64,000 nt of DNA from the NCBI RefSeq assembly GCF_020281205.1, contig NZ_JACXZC010000015.1:1-64000 (forward strand), written 5' to 3'. Source of the stretch: Empedobacter stercoris. Its GTDB lineage: Bacteria > Bacteroidota > Bacteroidia > Flavobacteriales > Weeksellaceae. The translations under genes and the position numbers were made by a program. Under the pieces are notes generated by a model that was given only the letters and a program-made list of their open reading frames with translations, was not told where the DNA came from and ran no database searches. Positions 35,466-48,947 of this stretch are shown piece after piece; position 1 is the first letter of the stretch; each line of letters begins with the position of its first letter.

Positions 35466-36926
35466 TTATTGATAACGAGAATGCTCCTCGTTTTTGTTTG
35501 TTTTCTTAAACTTATTAAAGTATTTTATAATCGGATCGATGTAAATACTTATGTCAAATAATCCTGAGTCTTGGTTGGCTTTATAACTAAATAAAATAGA
35601 GAATGGAAGTGCTATAATATTCGCTGCCCAAGCAGCAAAAGTTGAGTCTAATTTACCATTTTTCGCCATGTTTTCTGCGGAGAAATTTAGAATAAAATAG
35701 ATAACGAATATGACAATAGAAATAACAACCGGCATTCCAATTCCTCCTTTTTTAACAATTGCTCCTAACGAAGATCCTATCAAAAAGAAAATAATACACG
35801 TTACTGCGTACGAAAAGTTTCGGTTGTAATGAATGTTTACTTTTGCATATAGTTTTTCTCGACCTATAATTTCTTGTTCAGAAAATAACATATTTTCTTG
35901 ATCTCGATTTACCATTTGTATCGATTGATTGATAATTCTGTCTTGATCTTGAGCAGAATGTTCTTTTATATCGAAAATCATTTTGGTATTTACAGAATCA
36001 ATCTCTTTCATTTTATGAAAGTAATAATAATTCTGATTGAACATATTTGTTTTTAAATCTGAATAATACTTTTTATAGTCTACATTTAACGAATCTATCA
36101 AATGTCTCAGACCTTTTCCATCCAAATATTTATACGAGTTTCCTGGATCTTCGTCTTTCCCTGAATTTAAAATATCCGAAATATCAATGTAATAATTAAG
36201 CGTATCAAACTTTGTATATTGATTTTCTTGACGTAATCGTTGATCTAAATTTTTATTCTTAATATTATCTGTATAAGCAATTCCATCAAAAAGTTCCATT
36301 TTCATGTAATGGTTATCGTTTTTATCAGGAGCAAGATTTCCTCTTTTGGCAATTATTGTCATTCCATCTTCTCCAAAAGCTGCATTTTGATGAACAAAAA
36401 CATCTTCTAACTTTTCAGAATTTTCACCAGAAACTTTATTAATTTTCATCTGAAAACCAGGAACCGTTTCAATAAAAACACCTTCTTTCATATTTACAGT
36501 AGGTTTTGTCTGTAAAATACTATAGAGCATTGTTCTTGCTTTTCGTTGAGAATAAGGCATTACTTTGTCTCCAAAATAATACAACCCTATTGACATTAAC
36601 ATAATTAATCCAAAAAGTGGGGCAAGAATTCTTGTTAAAGAGATTCCAGACGCTTTCATTGCTGCCAACTCGTAACGCTCACCAAATCCTCCCATTGTCA
36701 TAATCGACCCCAAAAGAATGGTAAGTGGCAGTACAAGTTGCACCACGTTAATACCAAAATAAAAAAGTAATTCCGCTACAGTGTACCATTCTAAACCTTT
36801 TCCAATAAATTTTTCCATTTCTTGCCATGCAAACTGCACAATAAAGATGAAAAATAGAACACTAAAAATGAAAAAAAATGGACCTAAAAAGGTCTTAATT
36901 AAATACCAGTCAAGCTTTTTTAACAT
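35466..36926 (-). CDS. LptF/LptG-family permease
   Basis: The 486 residues have the YjgP/YjgQ layout: three N-terminal membrane segments (about 12-32, 53-78, 100-120), a periplasmic beta-rich domain (about 130-370), and three C-terminal segments (about 375-395, 403-420, 432-450). MGGFGERYELAAMKASGISL is the conserved coupling helix contacting the ATPase LptB. It extracts LPS from the inner membrane as part of LptBFG. A single gene does not reveal whether it is F or G. It follows the LolA gene by 3 bases. Confidence 0.9.
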   Translation of the reverse strand: MLKKLDWYLIKTFLGPFFFIFSVLFFIFIVQFAWQEMEKFIGKGLEWYTVAELLFYFGINVVQLVLPLTILLGSIMTMGGFGERYELAAMKASGISLTRILAPLFGLIMLMSIGLYYFGDKVMPYSQRKARTMLYSILQTKPTVNMKEGVFIETVPGFQMKINKVSGENSEKLEDVFVHQNAAFGEDGMTIIAKRGNLAPDKNDNHYMKMELFDGIAYTDNIKNKNLDQRLRQENQYTKFDTLNYYIDISDILNSGKDEDPGNSYKYLDGKGLRHLIDSLNVDYKKYYSDLKTNMFNQNYYYFHKMKEIDSVNTKMIFDIKEHSAQDQDRIINQSIQMVNRDQENMLFSEQEIIGREKLYAKVNIHYNRNFSYAVTCIIFFLIGSSLGAIVKKGGIGMPVVISIVIFVIYFILNFSAENMAKNGKLDSTFAAWAANIIALPFSILFSYKANQDSGLFDISIYIDPIIKYFNKFKKTNKNEEHSRYQ

Positions 36927-36929
36927 TGA

Positions 36930-37559
36930 TTATAATTGTGTAATAATATAGCCTTGCGACTTATATTTCTTTTGGTCAAAGTTAAAGTAACTTTTGTGAA
37001 TAAGTAAATTTTGAACGTAATCTTTTACAACGATAGACATTGTATCTCCATTTTTACCATATTCTTTATAATCATGGATTTGATTATTTGCTGTATTAAC
37101 TCCTAAAATCGAATATTTAATTGAAGATGTTTTAGTTGGCGTTAATTTTATATACTGAATCGATTTACCTCCTACTGTTTTTTTATCTGTTAACGCATAA
37201 CTAAAATCTGTGCGATAGGTATTCAAAACTTTAGTTGGAGTTAAAAAATCATCTGTATTTGACGCATCAGAAACTGTTACTTCTTTGTCATCTTTTGCTA
37301 TCGTATATAACTTTGTTCCTGTGTATATTTGATTGATGTCTCCTACATTCAAATTAAATTTTTGTTTCATCGAGAAAACTTCTCCTGTTTGATTCATCGA
37401 TTTTCCATTAGTCGAATGACTAAAATCAAACTTAATATAATACGAGTTTGCGTTGGTATATTTTGCGTAAACTTTGTCTAAGATTTGTTTTGCTGATTGA
37501 GCGTTTAATGTTCCAACCCCTACTAATAAGAGTATGAAAGAATAAATTATCTTTTTCAT
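36930..37559 (-). CDS. lolA: Outer-membrane lipoprotein carrier protein (LolA-like)
   Basis: The 209 residues have a Sec signal (1-20, ending NAQ) and the LolA half-barrel pattern: SAKQILDKVYAKYTNANSYYIKFDF, GEVFSMKQKFNLNVGDINQIYTG (an antiparallel strand pair), and the C-terminal IHDYKEYGKNGDTMSIVVKDY. LolA carries lipoproteins through the periplasm. Context fits: ftsK lies 33 bases upstream and an LptF/G permease 3 bases downstream. Confidence 0.85.
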   Translation of the reverse strand: MKKIIYSFILLLVGVGTLNAQSAKQILDKVYAKYTNANSYYIKFDFSHSTNGKSMNQTGEVFSMKQKFNLNVGDINQIYTGTKLYTIAKDDKEVTVSDASNTDDFLTPTKVLNTYRTDFSYALTDKKTVGGKSIQYIKLTPTKTSSIKYSILGVNTANNQIHDYKEYGKNGDTMSIVVKDYVQNLLIHKSYFNFDQKKYKSQGYIITQL

Positions 37560-37592
37560 ACAATTTAAATTTCTATCTGTTTTTAATAAATT

Positions 37593-40124
37593 TTAGTTCA
37601 AATTATTCAACAACTGTTCCAAACTCATGTCATCTTGTATCAATACTTGACGTGCTTTACTTCCTTCAAAAGGTCCAACAATTCCAGCAGCTTCTAATTG
37701 ATCAATTAATCGTCCTGCTCGGTTATATCCTAATTTTAATTTTCGTTGTAATAAAGATGCAGAACCTTGTTGATTCATTACAATCAATCGTGCAGCATCT
37801 TCAAATAACACATCACGATCAGATAAATCAATATCTAAATTAGAACCTCCATCTTCGCCAACATATTCTGGTAAATGTAAAGCATCTGGATAGCCTCGTT
37901 GTTCTCCAATAAACTCGGTGATTTTATCAACTTCTGGTGTATCCACAAAAGCACATTGTAGTCGCACTAAATCATTTCCAGTCGTAAATAGCATATCTCC
38001 TTTTCCAATTAATTGATCAGCTCCAGGAGAATCTAAAATTGTTCTCGAATCTATTTTAGATGTTACACGAAACGCTACACGCGCTGGAAAGTTAGCTTTA
38101 ATTGTACCTGTAATAACATTTACAGAAGGTCGTTGTGTAGCAACAATCAAGTGAATTCCAACAGCACGAGCCAGCTGAGCTAAACGAGCAATAGGTAGTT
38201 CTACTTCTTTACCAGCTGTCATAATCAAATCTGCAAACTCATCTACGATTAAAACGATATATGGTAAAAATCGATGTCCAGCTTCTGGGTTTAATTTACG
38301 TTCTTTAAACTTCGCATTGTATTCTTTCAAATTACGAACGAAAGCATTCTTAAGTAATTCGTAGCGATCATCCATTTCTATACAAAGCGAATTCAGTGTA
38401 TTGATTACTTTCGTATTATCTGTGATAATTGCTTCTTCTGCATCAGGTAATTTAGCTAAGTAATGACGTTCTATTTTCGAGTAAAGTGTCAACTCTACTT
38501 TCTTTGGATCGACCATTACAAATTTCAATTCTGATGGATGTTTTTTGTACAACAACGATGCAATAATTGCATTCAGTCCTACCGATTTTCCTTGTCCAGT
38601 TGCTCCCGCCATTAACAAGTGAGGCATTTTAGCTAAATCAGCAACAAACGTTTCATTCGTAATTGTTTTACCAAAAGCAATAGGTAATTCCATATCAGAA
38701 TTCTGAAATTTTTGAGAAGCTATTACAGAATGCATCGAAACCATAGATGGATTAGAGTTCGGAACTTCGATACCAATGGTTCCTTTTCCTGGAATTGGTG
38801 CAATAATACGAATACCAAGTGCTGCTAAACTTAATGCTATATCATCTTCAAGATTCTTAATTTTAGAAATACGAACTCCTGCTTGCGGCACAATCTCGTA
38901 AAGTGTTACAGTTGGACCTATCGTTGCCGTAATTTGTGAAATACCGATTCCGTAGTTACCTAAAGTTTCGATAATTTTATTTTTATTGGATTCTAATTCT
39001 TTTTGATCGATTAATGTATTTCCTGAATCATATTTTTTCAATAATGAAATCGGTGGAAATTGAAAATTTGGTAAATCTAAACGTTGGTTATATTCGCCTT
39101 GTTCTTGAACCAATCGTGCAGAAGTAGCTTCAAATTCTTCTTCTTCGTCAATTTTTTGAACTTTCAATTCTAAATCATTAGAAGCTTCTTGTTTAGAACT
39201 TGTAACTGAATTTTCTGATATTGGTTCAATTTCACTATTTTCTTCTATCTCATCAACCACCAATTCGGTTATATTAACAGGACTTTCTTCAATTTGCTCT
39301 TCCTCCTGTAGTTGATTTATAGTAAACTCTTGCGAAAAAGATTCATTTGGACTAACTGTATGTGATTTGATTGCTTCTTTTTCAAAATTCTCGACCAATT
39401 TCAACTCTTCAATCGATTCATTTTCTTGTTGTTTTTCAACTTCTTGATTGAATTTATTAATTTTTTCTTGCTCTTCTTCTTCTTTACGTTTTCTTAATTC
39501 GAGTTGCTCCTTTTTAATTTTTTCTTGTTCTTTTTCAATGCGATCAAGTTCTTTTTGTTTCGCGCGTTCCTCCATTTTTTGTTGGATAAATTGATATGTC
39601 ATTCTAAAATGAATCACACAATAAATCAATAAACTAACAAATAACAATAAAACAACACCCAACTTACCGATGAAACTATTTAAAAAATCATTGACTTCAA
39701 ACCCCATTACACCTGAAAGCATATGTTGTTGTGGAAGAATACATCCGAAGAAGATCGGTAGCCAAATCATAAAAAATATACTTTGATAAAGTGTTTTAAA
39801 TGGTTTAATTTTTTTCCAGTTCGTAGCCACTTTTATTCCTAACAACATAAAGAAAATTGGGATAAAAAAAGACACAATACCAATGCCTTGTAAGATGAAA
39901 GTTTCTCCCAATAAAGCGCCGAACTTACCAAAAATATTTTCAGCAGTTTCACTTTTATCCAATAAATCGGAGATTTGACTCTGGTCGATTAAACCATTAA
40001 AAAAATAAGATAAAAACGAAACAAACAACAATAATCCAAGTACTAAAAATATAATACCTACAATTGTTTTAATAATTTGTTTCTTAGAAGTTTTAGGTGT
40101 TTCTTGAGTATTTTTTATAGCCAT
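37593..40124 (-). CDS. ftsK: DNA translocase FtsK
   Basis: The 843 residues begin with four membrane segments (about 15-185), then an acidic, Glu-rich linker (190-350) and the RecA-like motor with Walker A GATGQGKSVG, the Walker B region VLIVDEFADLIMTAG, and ATQRPSVNVITG. The C-terminal gamma winged helix (LQRKLKLGYNRAGRLIDQLE) recognises KOPS-type sequences and activates XerD (gene at 14354). The linker is short relative to E. coli FtsK. It heads the operon ftsK-lolA-lptF/G-ribB. Confidence 0.95.
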   Translation of the reverse strand: MAIKNTQETPKTSKKQIIKTIVGIIFLVLGLLLFVSFLSYFFNGLIDQSQISDLLDKSETAENIFGKFGALLGETFILQGIGIVSFFIPIFFMLLGIKVATNWKKIKPFKTLYQSIFFMIWLPIFFGCILPQQHMLSGVMGFEVNDFLNSFIGKLGVVLLLFVSLLIYCVIHFRMTYQFIQQKMEERAKQKELDRIEKEQEKIKKEQLELRKRKEEEEQEKINKFNQEVEKQQENESIEELKLVENFEKEAIKSHTVSPNESFSQEFTINQLQEEEQIEESPVNITELVVDEIEENSEIEPISENSVTSSKQEASNDLELKVQKIDEEEEFEATSARLVQEQGEYNQRLDLPNFQFPPISLLKKYDSGNTLIDQKELESNKNKIIETLGNYGIGISQITATIGPTVTLYEIVPQAGVRISKIKNLEDDIALSLAALGIRIIAPIPGKGTIGIEVPNSNPSMVSMHSVIASQKFQNSDMELPIAFGKTITNETFVADLAKMPHLLMAGATGQGKSVGLNAIIASLLYKKHPSELKFVMVDPKKVELTLYSKIERHYLAKLPDAEEAIITDNTKVINTLNSLCIEMDDRYELLKNAFVRNLKEYNAKFKERKLNPEAGHRFLPYIVLIVDEFADLIMTAGKEVELPIARLAQLARAVGIHLIVATQRPSVNVITGTIKANFPARVAFRVTSKIDSRTILDSPGADQLIGKGDMLFTTGNDLVRLQCAFVDTPEVDKITEFIGEQRGYPDALHLPEYVGEDGGSNLDIDLSDRDVLFEDAARLIVMNQQGSASLLQRKLKLGYNRAGRLIDQLEAAGIVGPFEGSKARQVLIQDDMSLEQLLNNLN

Positions 40125-40147
40125 TTTAAGGTTGAGTATAATTGAAG

Positions 40148-40155
40148 CAAAAGTA
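40148..40155 (-). promoter_or_regulatory. Candidate ftsK -7 element
   Basis: The minus strand reads TACTTTTG, a full match to TAnnTTTG, about 23 bases before the ATG at 40124. Confidence 0.45.
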
Positions 40156-40280
40156 ATAAATCTTTGAAAGACTAATCTAACGAAAAGTATTTTAATTTAC
40201 TAAAAATCATTGCCAATTTTAAACATCAAGCTTATATTTTTTATATAAAATAATTTACTAATTCTGATAGAATATAAATA

Positions 40281-40308
40281 AAAAGCCACCTCAAATGAGG
40301 TGGCTTTC
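40281..40308 (-). terminator. Intrinsic terminator of the OmpA-family gene
   Basis: AAAAGCCACCTC pairs with GAGGTGGCTTT around AAAT. The A run on the plus strand gives a T run on the minus strand. Confidence 0.75.
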
Positions 40309-40331
40309 ATTATTGTAAGCTTTTTAAAGAA

Positions 40332-41831
40332 TTATTTTTTCTTTTTTGTAGCTGGTTTTACAACTTTAGTTTCAGTAACTGTAGCGTTTTTAGGTAAAAC
40401 TTCAACGCGTCTGTTTCTTTGGTAACATTCTTCTGTTTCCTCAGTACATAATAATTGAGACTCTCCTAATCCACGAGCAGTTAAACGGTTAGCGTCAACT
40501 CCACCTCTTTCAGATAAAATCTTAACTAATGCTTTAGCACGTTTTAAAGATAAAGTTTTGTTGTAAGCCGCAGAACCTCTTTGGTCAGCATGTCCATCTA
40601 AGTAGAAGCTTTTAGTTTTTAAATCATCAGAGTTTAAAATTTGAGCAGCAACTTGTACATCATCATAAGAAGATGGAACGATTTTATCAGAGTTGTATTC
40701 GAATAAAATGTTAGATAAACGTTTAGCTACGTGAACTTCTGTCCAAGGACATCCGTTATTTTCTTTTGGTCCTTTTTCAGTTGGACAAGCGTCATCTTTA
40801 TCTGGAATACCATCTCCGTCAGTATCAGGACAACCTTGGAACTCAGCTAAACCAGCCTCGTTTGGACAAGCATCGTCTTTATCTAAGATTCCGTCACCAT
40901 CTGTATCAGGCCATGGACATCCGTTGTTTTCTACTGGACCAGCAACTTCTGGACAAGCATCATCTTTATCTGGAACACCATCACCATCTGTATCAGGACA
41001 TCCGTTAAACTCAGCTAAACCAAATTCTTCTGGACAAGCATCATCTTTATCAAATACACCGTCACCATCTGTATCAGGACATCCGTTTGTTGCAGGATCA
41101 CCTGTAGCAATACCCGGAGTATCTGGACATGCATCCTCATCATCTGGAATACCATCATTATCTCTATCTTGTTTTCCGAAACGGAAAGTAACTCCTACTG
41201 TATGTTGGAAGAAGTCAAAATAGTTGTTTCCTCCGTAAGCTGGTAACCAGTTATAATCTGTAGCTACATTTAAACCAAAGTTTTTAGTAAACCAAAAATT
41301 AATACCTGCACCTAATGAAGCTGCAAAATGATTTTTTTCTAAGTCTTCAGCTTCAGTAATTTGGTAAGTACCTCCATTCTCATTACCATAGTATGCAGTT
41401 AATGGGAATTGTAACCCTGTGTAATCATATCTGTGGTATCCAGCACCTACACGTAAATATGGATCAAACCAAGAATCTTCTTTTAAGATATAACCATTAG
41501 CTAATTTATAACGTAAACCTAAACCAGCGTTGATGAATAATTCATCTTTAACAGCTAATCTGTTGTTATCAATTTCACCTACAGAAGCAGTTAAATCAAC
41601 ATCGAAAGATCTGTTTAAGTTACGAATAATAGACAATTTAGACAAAGGAGGAACGATATCCCAGTTATCTGTTTTGAAATACTGGTTGAATGGTCCAGTT
41701 ACCGAGTTGTGGTCAACTGCGTGAGCACCAACTGTAATAGCCCAAGGATTCTTAGAATTCTGAGCGTCTACAAAAGAATTACCCGCTACGAATAATGCTA
41801 CTGCAGATAATAATAGATTAAACTTTTTCAT
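40332..41831 (-). CDS. OmpA-family protein with thrombospondin type 3 repeats
   Basis: I chose the ATG at 41831 (MKKFNLLL); a TTG two codons upstream also exists. The 499 residues have a Sec signal (ending VDAQ), an eight-strand outer-membrane barrel (about 25-220), five calcium-binding TSP3 units (DTDGDGVFDKDDACP and variants, about 222-365), and an OmpA/MotB peptidoglycan-binding domain (about 370-480) with YLDGHADQRGSAAYNKTLSL and LTARGLGES. A basic tail (KPATKKKK) ends it. It links outer membrane to cell wall. Its promoter lies inside the end of smpB. Confidence 0.93.
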   Translation of the reverse strand: MKKFNLLLSAVALFVAGNSFVDAQNSKNPWAITVGAHAVDHNSVTGPFNQYFKTDNWDIVPPLSKLSIIRNLNRSFDVDLTASVGEIDNNRLAVKDELFINAGLGLRYKLANGYILKEDSWFDPYLRVGAGYHRYDYTGLQFPLTAYYGNENGGTYQITEAEDLEKNHFAASLGAGINFWFTKNFGLNVATDYNWLPAYGGNNYFDFFQHTVGVTFRFGKQDRDNDGIPDDEDACPDTPGIATGDPATNGCPDTDGDGVFDKDDACPEEFGLAEFNGCPDTDGDGVPDKDDACPEVAGPVENNGCPWPDTDGDGILDKDDACPNEAGLAEFQGCPDTDGDGIPDKDDACPTEKGPKENNGCPWTEVHVAKRLSNILFEYNSDKIVPSSYDDVQVAAQILNSDDLKTKSFYLDGHADQRGSAAYNKTLSLKRAKALVKILSERGGVDANRLTARGLGESQLLCTEETEECYQRNRRVEVLPKNATVTETKVVKPATKKKK

Positions 41832-41897
41832 TATCAAATATTTAGCGTTTTAAATATATTAAATTTTATATAAATTCTATACAATTATAAGACAAAT

Positions 41898-44039
<2,142 letters not shown>

Positions 44040-44061
44040 GATTTCTTACACAATATTTCTC

Positions 44062-44095
44062 AAATCCAGAAGGTTCTACTTTCTGGATTTTTTTA
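44062..44095 (+). terminator. Intrinsic terminator of the ABC-F gene
   Basis: AAATCCAGAA pairs with TTCTGGATTT around a 9-base loop and is followed by T residues. Confidence 0.8.
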
Positions 44096-44230
44096 TTCTT
44101 ATTCAATTGATTTTACAATTTATAATTCAATAGAACAACCTTTTCAGTACCTATTATTTATTCATAGATAATATGAACTATACAATTCCTTGCTATACAT
44201 TCATTAAATTTTCTAAATAAATTATTAACA

Positions 44231-44268
44231 AAAAAAATCCAGCCTTAAAAAAAGCTGGATTTATTTTT
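44231..44268 (-). terminator. Intrinsic terminator of gyrB
   Basis: AAATCCAGC pairs with GCTGGATTT; the A run on the plus strand forms the T run on the minus strand. Confidence 0.75.
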
Positions 44269-44287
44269 TGTATTATTTTAAAACTGA

Positions 44288-46240
<1,953 letters not shown>

Positions 46241-46258
46241 CTAACTTTTTAAAACAAA

Positions 46259-46266
46259 CAAATATA
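46259..46266 (-). promoter_or_regulatory. Candidate gyrB -7 element
   Basis: The minus strand reads TATATTTG, a perfect match, about 27 bases before the ATG at 46231. Confidence 0.5.
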
Positions 46267-46371
46267 GTGAATTTTGACGAAAAAACCTCTTAAAAAGAAC
46301 TTAAAGTATTGGATAAAATAACGATTTTATGCACTTTTTTCTTAAAATCTAATAATTGAACTCATAAAAAA

Positions 46372-46402
46372 AACCGAAATCATTTTTAATCTGATTTCGG
46401 TT
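46372..46402 (-). terminator. Intrinsic terminator of rsmG
   Basis: AACCGAAATCA pairs perfectly with TGATTTCGGTT; minus-strand T run follows. Confidence 0.85.
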
Positions 46403-46424
46403 AATTATTTATTAAATACTTAAA

Positions 46425-47054
46425 TTAAATATCTTTCTTTTCTAAGTAAACTACTTTTTTTGTTTCGAAAAACTCTTCTTCAAAAAAGTTTTGAATATCA
46501 AACAGTACAGCATTTGGAAAATCTGCTAATTCTTCTGTTAAATCGCCTCCTTTTAAATATAACAAGCCATTTGGAAAAGGATTAATCGCTTCTTTCTTGA
46601 ATTTACCACGAATCCATTCTGCAAATCTTGGCATTGCTGTAACCGCACGTGAAACTACAAAATCGTACTTTTCTGTTAATTCTTCGGCGCGTTTTTGTTC
46701 TGCTTTTACATTCGTTAATCCTAAACCCTTTGCTACTCCTTGTACCACTTTGATTTTTTTACCAATCGAATCGACTAAATGAAAATTAACATTAGGAAAT
46801 AATATAGCCAACGGAATCCCCGGTAAACCTCCTCCTGTTCCTACATCCAACACATCAGAACCATCTGCAAATTCCATCACTTTGGCAATTGCTAAAGAAT
46901 GTAGAATATGATTGGTGTAAATTGCGTCGATATCCTTGCGAGAAACCACGTTTATTTGATCATTCCATTCTTTGTACAAATCTCCCACTTTTGAAAATTG
47001 CTCGATTTGCTTTTCTGTCAAATCTGGAAAATAGTTTAAAATAAGTTCTACCAT
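46425..47054 (-). CDS. rsmG: 16S rRNA (guanine527-N7)-methyltransferase
   Basis: The 209 residues match RsmG/GidB: NVVSRKDIDAIYTNHILHSL at the N-terminus, the SAM motif VLDVGTGGGLPGIPLAI, and FVVSRAVTAMPRFAEW with the catalytic-side Arg. It methylates G527 of 16S rRNA; loss of the family gives low-level streptomycin resistance in other bacteria. It starts 3 bases after the methionine sulfoxide reductase gene, forming an operon. Confidence 0.94.
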   Translation of the reverse strand: MVELILNYFPDLTEKQIEQFSKVGDLYKEWNDQINVVSRKDIDAIYTNHILHSLAIAKVMEFADGSDVLDVGTGGGLPGIPLAILFPNVNFHLVDSIGKKIKVVQGVAKGLGLTNVKAEQKRAEELTEKYDFVVSRAVTAMPRFAEWIRGKFKKEAINPFPNGLLYLKGGDLTEELADFPNAVLFDIQNFFEEEFFETKKVVYLEKKDI

Positions 47055-47057
47055 CGA

Positions 47058-47504
47058 TTAAATAATTTCTGAAACACGATTACAAACATAATCTAACAAC
47101 TTGATATCTTCTTCCGTAAAAGGATCTATTGTATGCGAATCGATATCAATTTGCCCAATATTTACACCATTTTTGAAGATTGGGATTACTATTTCGGCTT
47201 TTGTTTCGATAGAACATGCCAAATAATTATCTTGTGCATATACATCTGGAACAACAAATGTTTGATTCGATTCAGCTACTTGACCACAAATTCCTTTTCC
47301 GTAAGGTATAATTGTATGATCCGTTGCTGCACCAACATAAGGCCCAAGTTTCAACTCGTTCTTATCTCCATTTCTGAAGTAAAACCCAACCCAATTGTAA
47401 TAGTCTACTTCATCACTCAACAATTGACAAATCTTTTGTAACTTATCTTCTGTCGAAATTGCGCTATCAAAAATGACATCTACGCGTTTATGTAAATTTT
47501 GCAT
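47058..47504 (-). CDS. GAF-domain free methionine-(R)-sulfoxide reductase
   Basis: The 148-residue single GAF domain resembles fRMsr (MsrC): YYNWVGFYF, LGPYVGAATDHTIIPYGKGICG with Cys73, and NYLACSIETKAEIVIPIF with Cys97, then GQIDIDSHTIDPFTEEDIKLL. The two Cys are 24 residues apart, the spacing of the conserved catalytic pair as I recall for E. coli. It repairs free methionine oxide; its partner would be thioredoxin. A generic signalling GAF domain is less likely, given these Cys. A consensus promoter precedes it. Confidence 0.88.
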   Translation of the reverse strand: MQNLHKRVDVIFDSAISTEDKLQKICQLLSDEVDYYNWVGFYFRNGDKNELKLGPYVGAATDHTIIPYGKGICGQVAESNQTFVVPDVYAQDNYLACSIETKAEIVIPIFKNGVNIGQIDIDSHTIDPFTEEDIKLLDYVCNRVSEII

Positions 47505-47525
47505 TTATTTAAAAATCTTGTGAAG

Positions 47526-47557
47526 CAAATTTATTGATTAATCATTACTTAATCAAA
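47526..47557 (-). promoter_or_regulatory. Promoter of the fRMsr-rsmG operon
   Basis: On the minus strand TTTG (47554-47557) and TAAATTTG (47526-47533) are 20 bases apart, matching the Bacteroidota consensus. Confidence 0.65.
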
Positions 47558-47574
47558 AGATGATGATTTTCATT

Positions 47575-47582
47575 TATATTTG
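47575..47582 (+). promoter_or_regulatory. Candidate -7 element of xrtF
   Basis: TATATTTG, a perfect match, lies 20 bases before the ATG at 47603. Confidence 0.5.
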
Positions 47583-47602
47583 TTTGAAATTATTTAACCT
47601 TA

Positions 47603-48145
47603 ATGAAAGAATTTAAACCATTGTTGTTATTCCTTGCACGATTTTTAGGAACCTACATTATTCTAAGCATTGCGTACAAGTTATATTTGGATCAATATTT
47701 ACCACACAATATACCAGATCCATTTACAAAATTCACTTCAGATATCACCGCTTTTTTCTTAAATAAGTTTGGTTTCTTTTCTTTCTCAAACATCGCAGAA
47801 AATCAACCTTGGATGCGCTTGATTGTTGATGGACAAGTCGCCTCAATTGTTAATGAAGGGTGCAATGCAATTTCAATTTTGATTATTTTCGTCTCATTTA
47901 TCGTTGCTTTTTATACCAATTTAAAACAAACAATTTTATTTATTTTAGCTGGATTAGTCATATTATTTGTGATGAATATTTCGAGAATTATGTTACTCAA
48001 CTATATATTTAGATACCACAACGAATACGGAAAAATGGCGCATGACTATTTATTTCCTGCTATAATTTATGGATCTATTGTTGTTCTTTGGATTGTTTGG
48101 ATTAAATTTTTCGTTACAAAATACAATAAACAACATGCCAAATAA
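47603..48145 (+). CDS. xrtF: Exosortase F (XrtF)
   Basis: The 180 residues are a compact multi-pass membrane protein with the exosortase triad Cys87 (VNEGCNAIS), Arg128 (MNISRIMLLN) and His147 (KMAHDYLFP). Exosortases cleave and sort proteins bearing C-terminal PEP-CTERM-like signals. XrtF is a minimal family seen in Flavobacteriia, usually beside the small membrane protein encoded next. No target protein with a recognisable sorting tail was found in the window. It has its own promoter. Confidence 0.88.
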   Translation: MKEFKPLLLFLARFLGTYIILSIAYKLYLDQYLPHNIPDPFTKFTSDITAFFLNKFGFFSFSNIAENQPWMRLIVDGQVASIVNEGCNAISILIIFVSFIVAFYTNLKQTILFILAGLVILFVMNISRIMLLNYIFRYHNEYGKMAHDYLFPAIIYGSIVVLWIVWIKFFVTKYNKQHAK

Positions 48146-48581
48146 ATACTTACGCTACGGAATTGCAGCTTTATTGGTTTTTGGATTAGTATTGGTCAGA
48201 AAATTTGAAGATACGTTGTTTTACGATCCTTTTATTCAATACTTTCATCTTGTTGGACATTCTAAGTTTCCTGATTTGGATATGGCTCAAATAAATGCAA
48301 GTCTTATGTTTCGTTACCTTATTAATACGTTATTAACAGTATTAATTGTTTGGTTTATTTTCTGGAAAAAGAATTATGTTAAATTCTCTATCATTATTAT
48401 GATTATTGGATTAATCGTTCTTTTACCAATTTACAATTACCTTATTTCAACACAATTTTCTTCAGGTGAAATGGTTTTCTTTTACGTCAGACGATTTCTC
48501 ATTCAACCCTTGTTTTTATTGATTTTGATTCCTTGTTTTTATTACCAAGAAATACAACATAAAAAAGCGGTCGAAAATTAA
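48135..48581 (+). CDS. Exosortase F system-associated membrane protein
   Basis: I chose the ATG at 48135 (MPNKYLRYG), which overlaps the xrtF stop by 11 bases. An in-frame ATG at 48069 would overlap further and begin in an unlikely place. The 148 residues contain about four membrane segments with RKFEDTLFYDPF and the later YVRRFLIQPLFLL segment. The family always accompanies XrtF and probably supports its assembly or substrate handling. No catalytic motif is visible. Confidence 0.85.
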   Translation: MPNKYLRYGIAALLVFGLVLVRKFEDTLFYDPFIQYFHLVGHSKFPDLDMAQINASLMFRYLINTLLTVLIVWFIFWKKNYVKFSIIIMIIGLIVLLPIYNYLISTQFSSGEMVFFYVRRFLIQPLFLLILIPCFYYQEIQHKKAVEN

Positions 48582-48598
48582 TTTTCGACCGCTTTTTT
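48561..48598. terminator. Bidirectional intrinsic terminator
   Basis: An 18-bp stem, AAAAAAGCGGTCGAAAAT and its complement, around TA. It lies at the 3' end of the exosortase pair and faces the convergent gene at 48615. Confidence 0.9.
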
Positions 48599-48614
48599 AT
48601 GTTGTAAATTAGAA

Positions 48615-48932
48615 TTATAGTAATCCCGATTCTTCTTTTTCGCGTTGAGCATCCAATTTAGCTTGCTCTTTTGCCGCTTCTTCTTGCGCTTTTTGTTCTG
48701 CAACTTTACGTTTTTCTTCCTCTGCGATTTTAGCATTTGCTTTATTCACAGATTTATATTTGTACAACCATCCCAAAAAACCTCCAAGAATAAATCCAAT
48801 TCCAGCACCTCCTGTTATTCCAACTAGAAATTCTTTGTCCGAAAATAATCTCGAAACATCCAAATTTGTAAAGTAGTACATTGCCGCACTCAATGCGATC
48901 AATAAAATTCCGATAAGTGTAGAATAGCTCAT
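48615..48932 (-). CDS. Small membrane protein with charged helical tail
   Basis: The 105 residues have two membrane segments (about 5-22 and 37-55; the second is a GxxxG-rich GITGGAGIGFILGGFLGWL) and a long Ala/Glu/Lys helix (residues 64-102), likely a coiled coil in the cytoplasm. No family is recognised. It lies 15 bases downstream of rlmB and probably shares its transcript. Confidence 0.7.
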   Translation of the reverse strand: MSYSTLIGILLIALSAAMYYFTNLDVSRLFSDKEFLVGITGGAGIGFILGGFLGWLYKYKSVNKANAKIAEEEKRKVAEQKAQEEAAKEQAKLDAQREKEESGLL

Positions 48933-48947
48933 AAATTATATTTTTCG

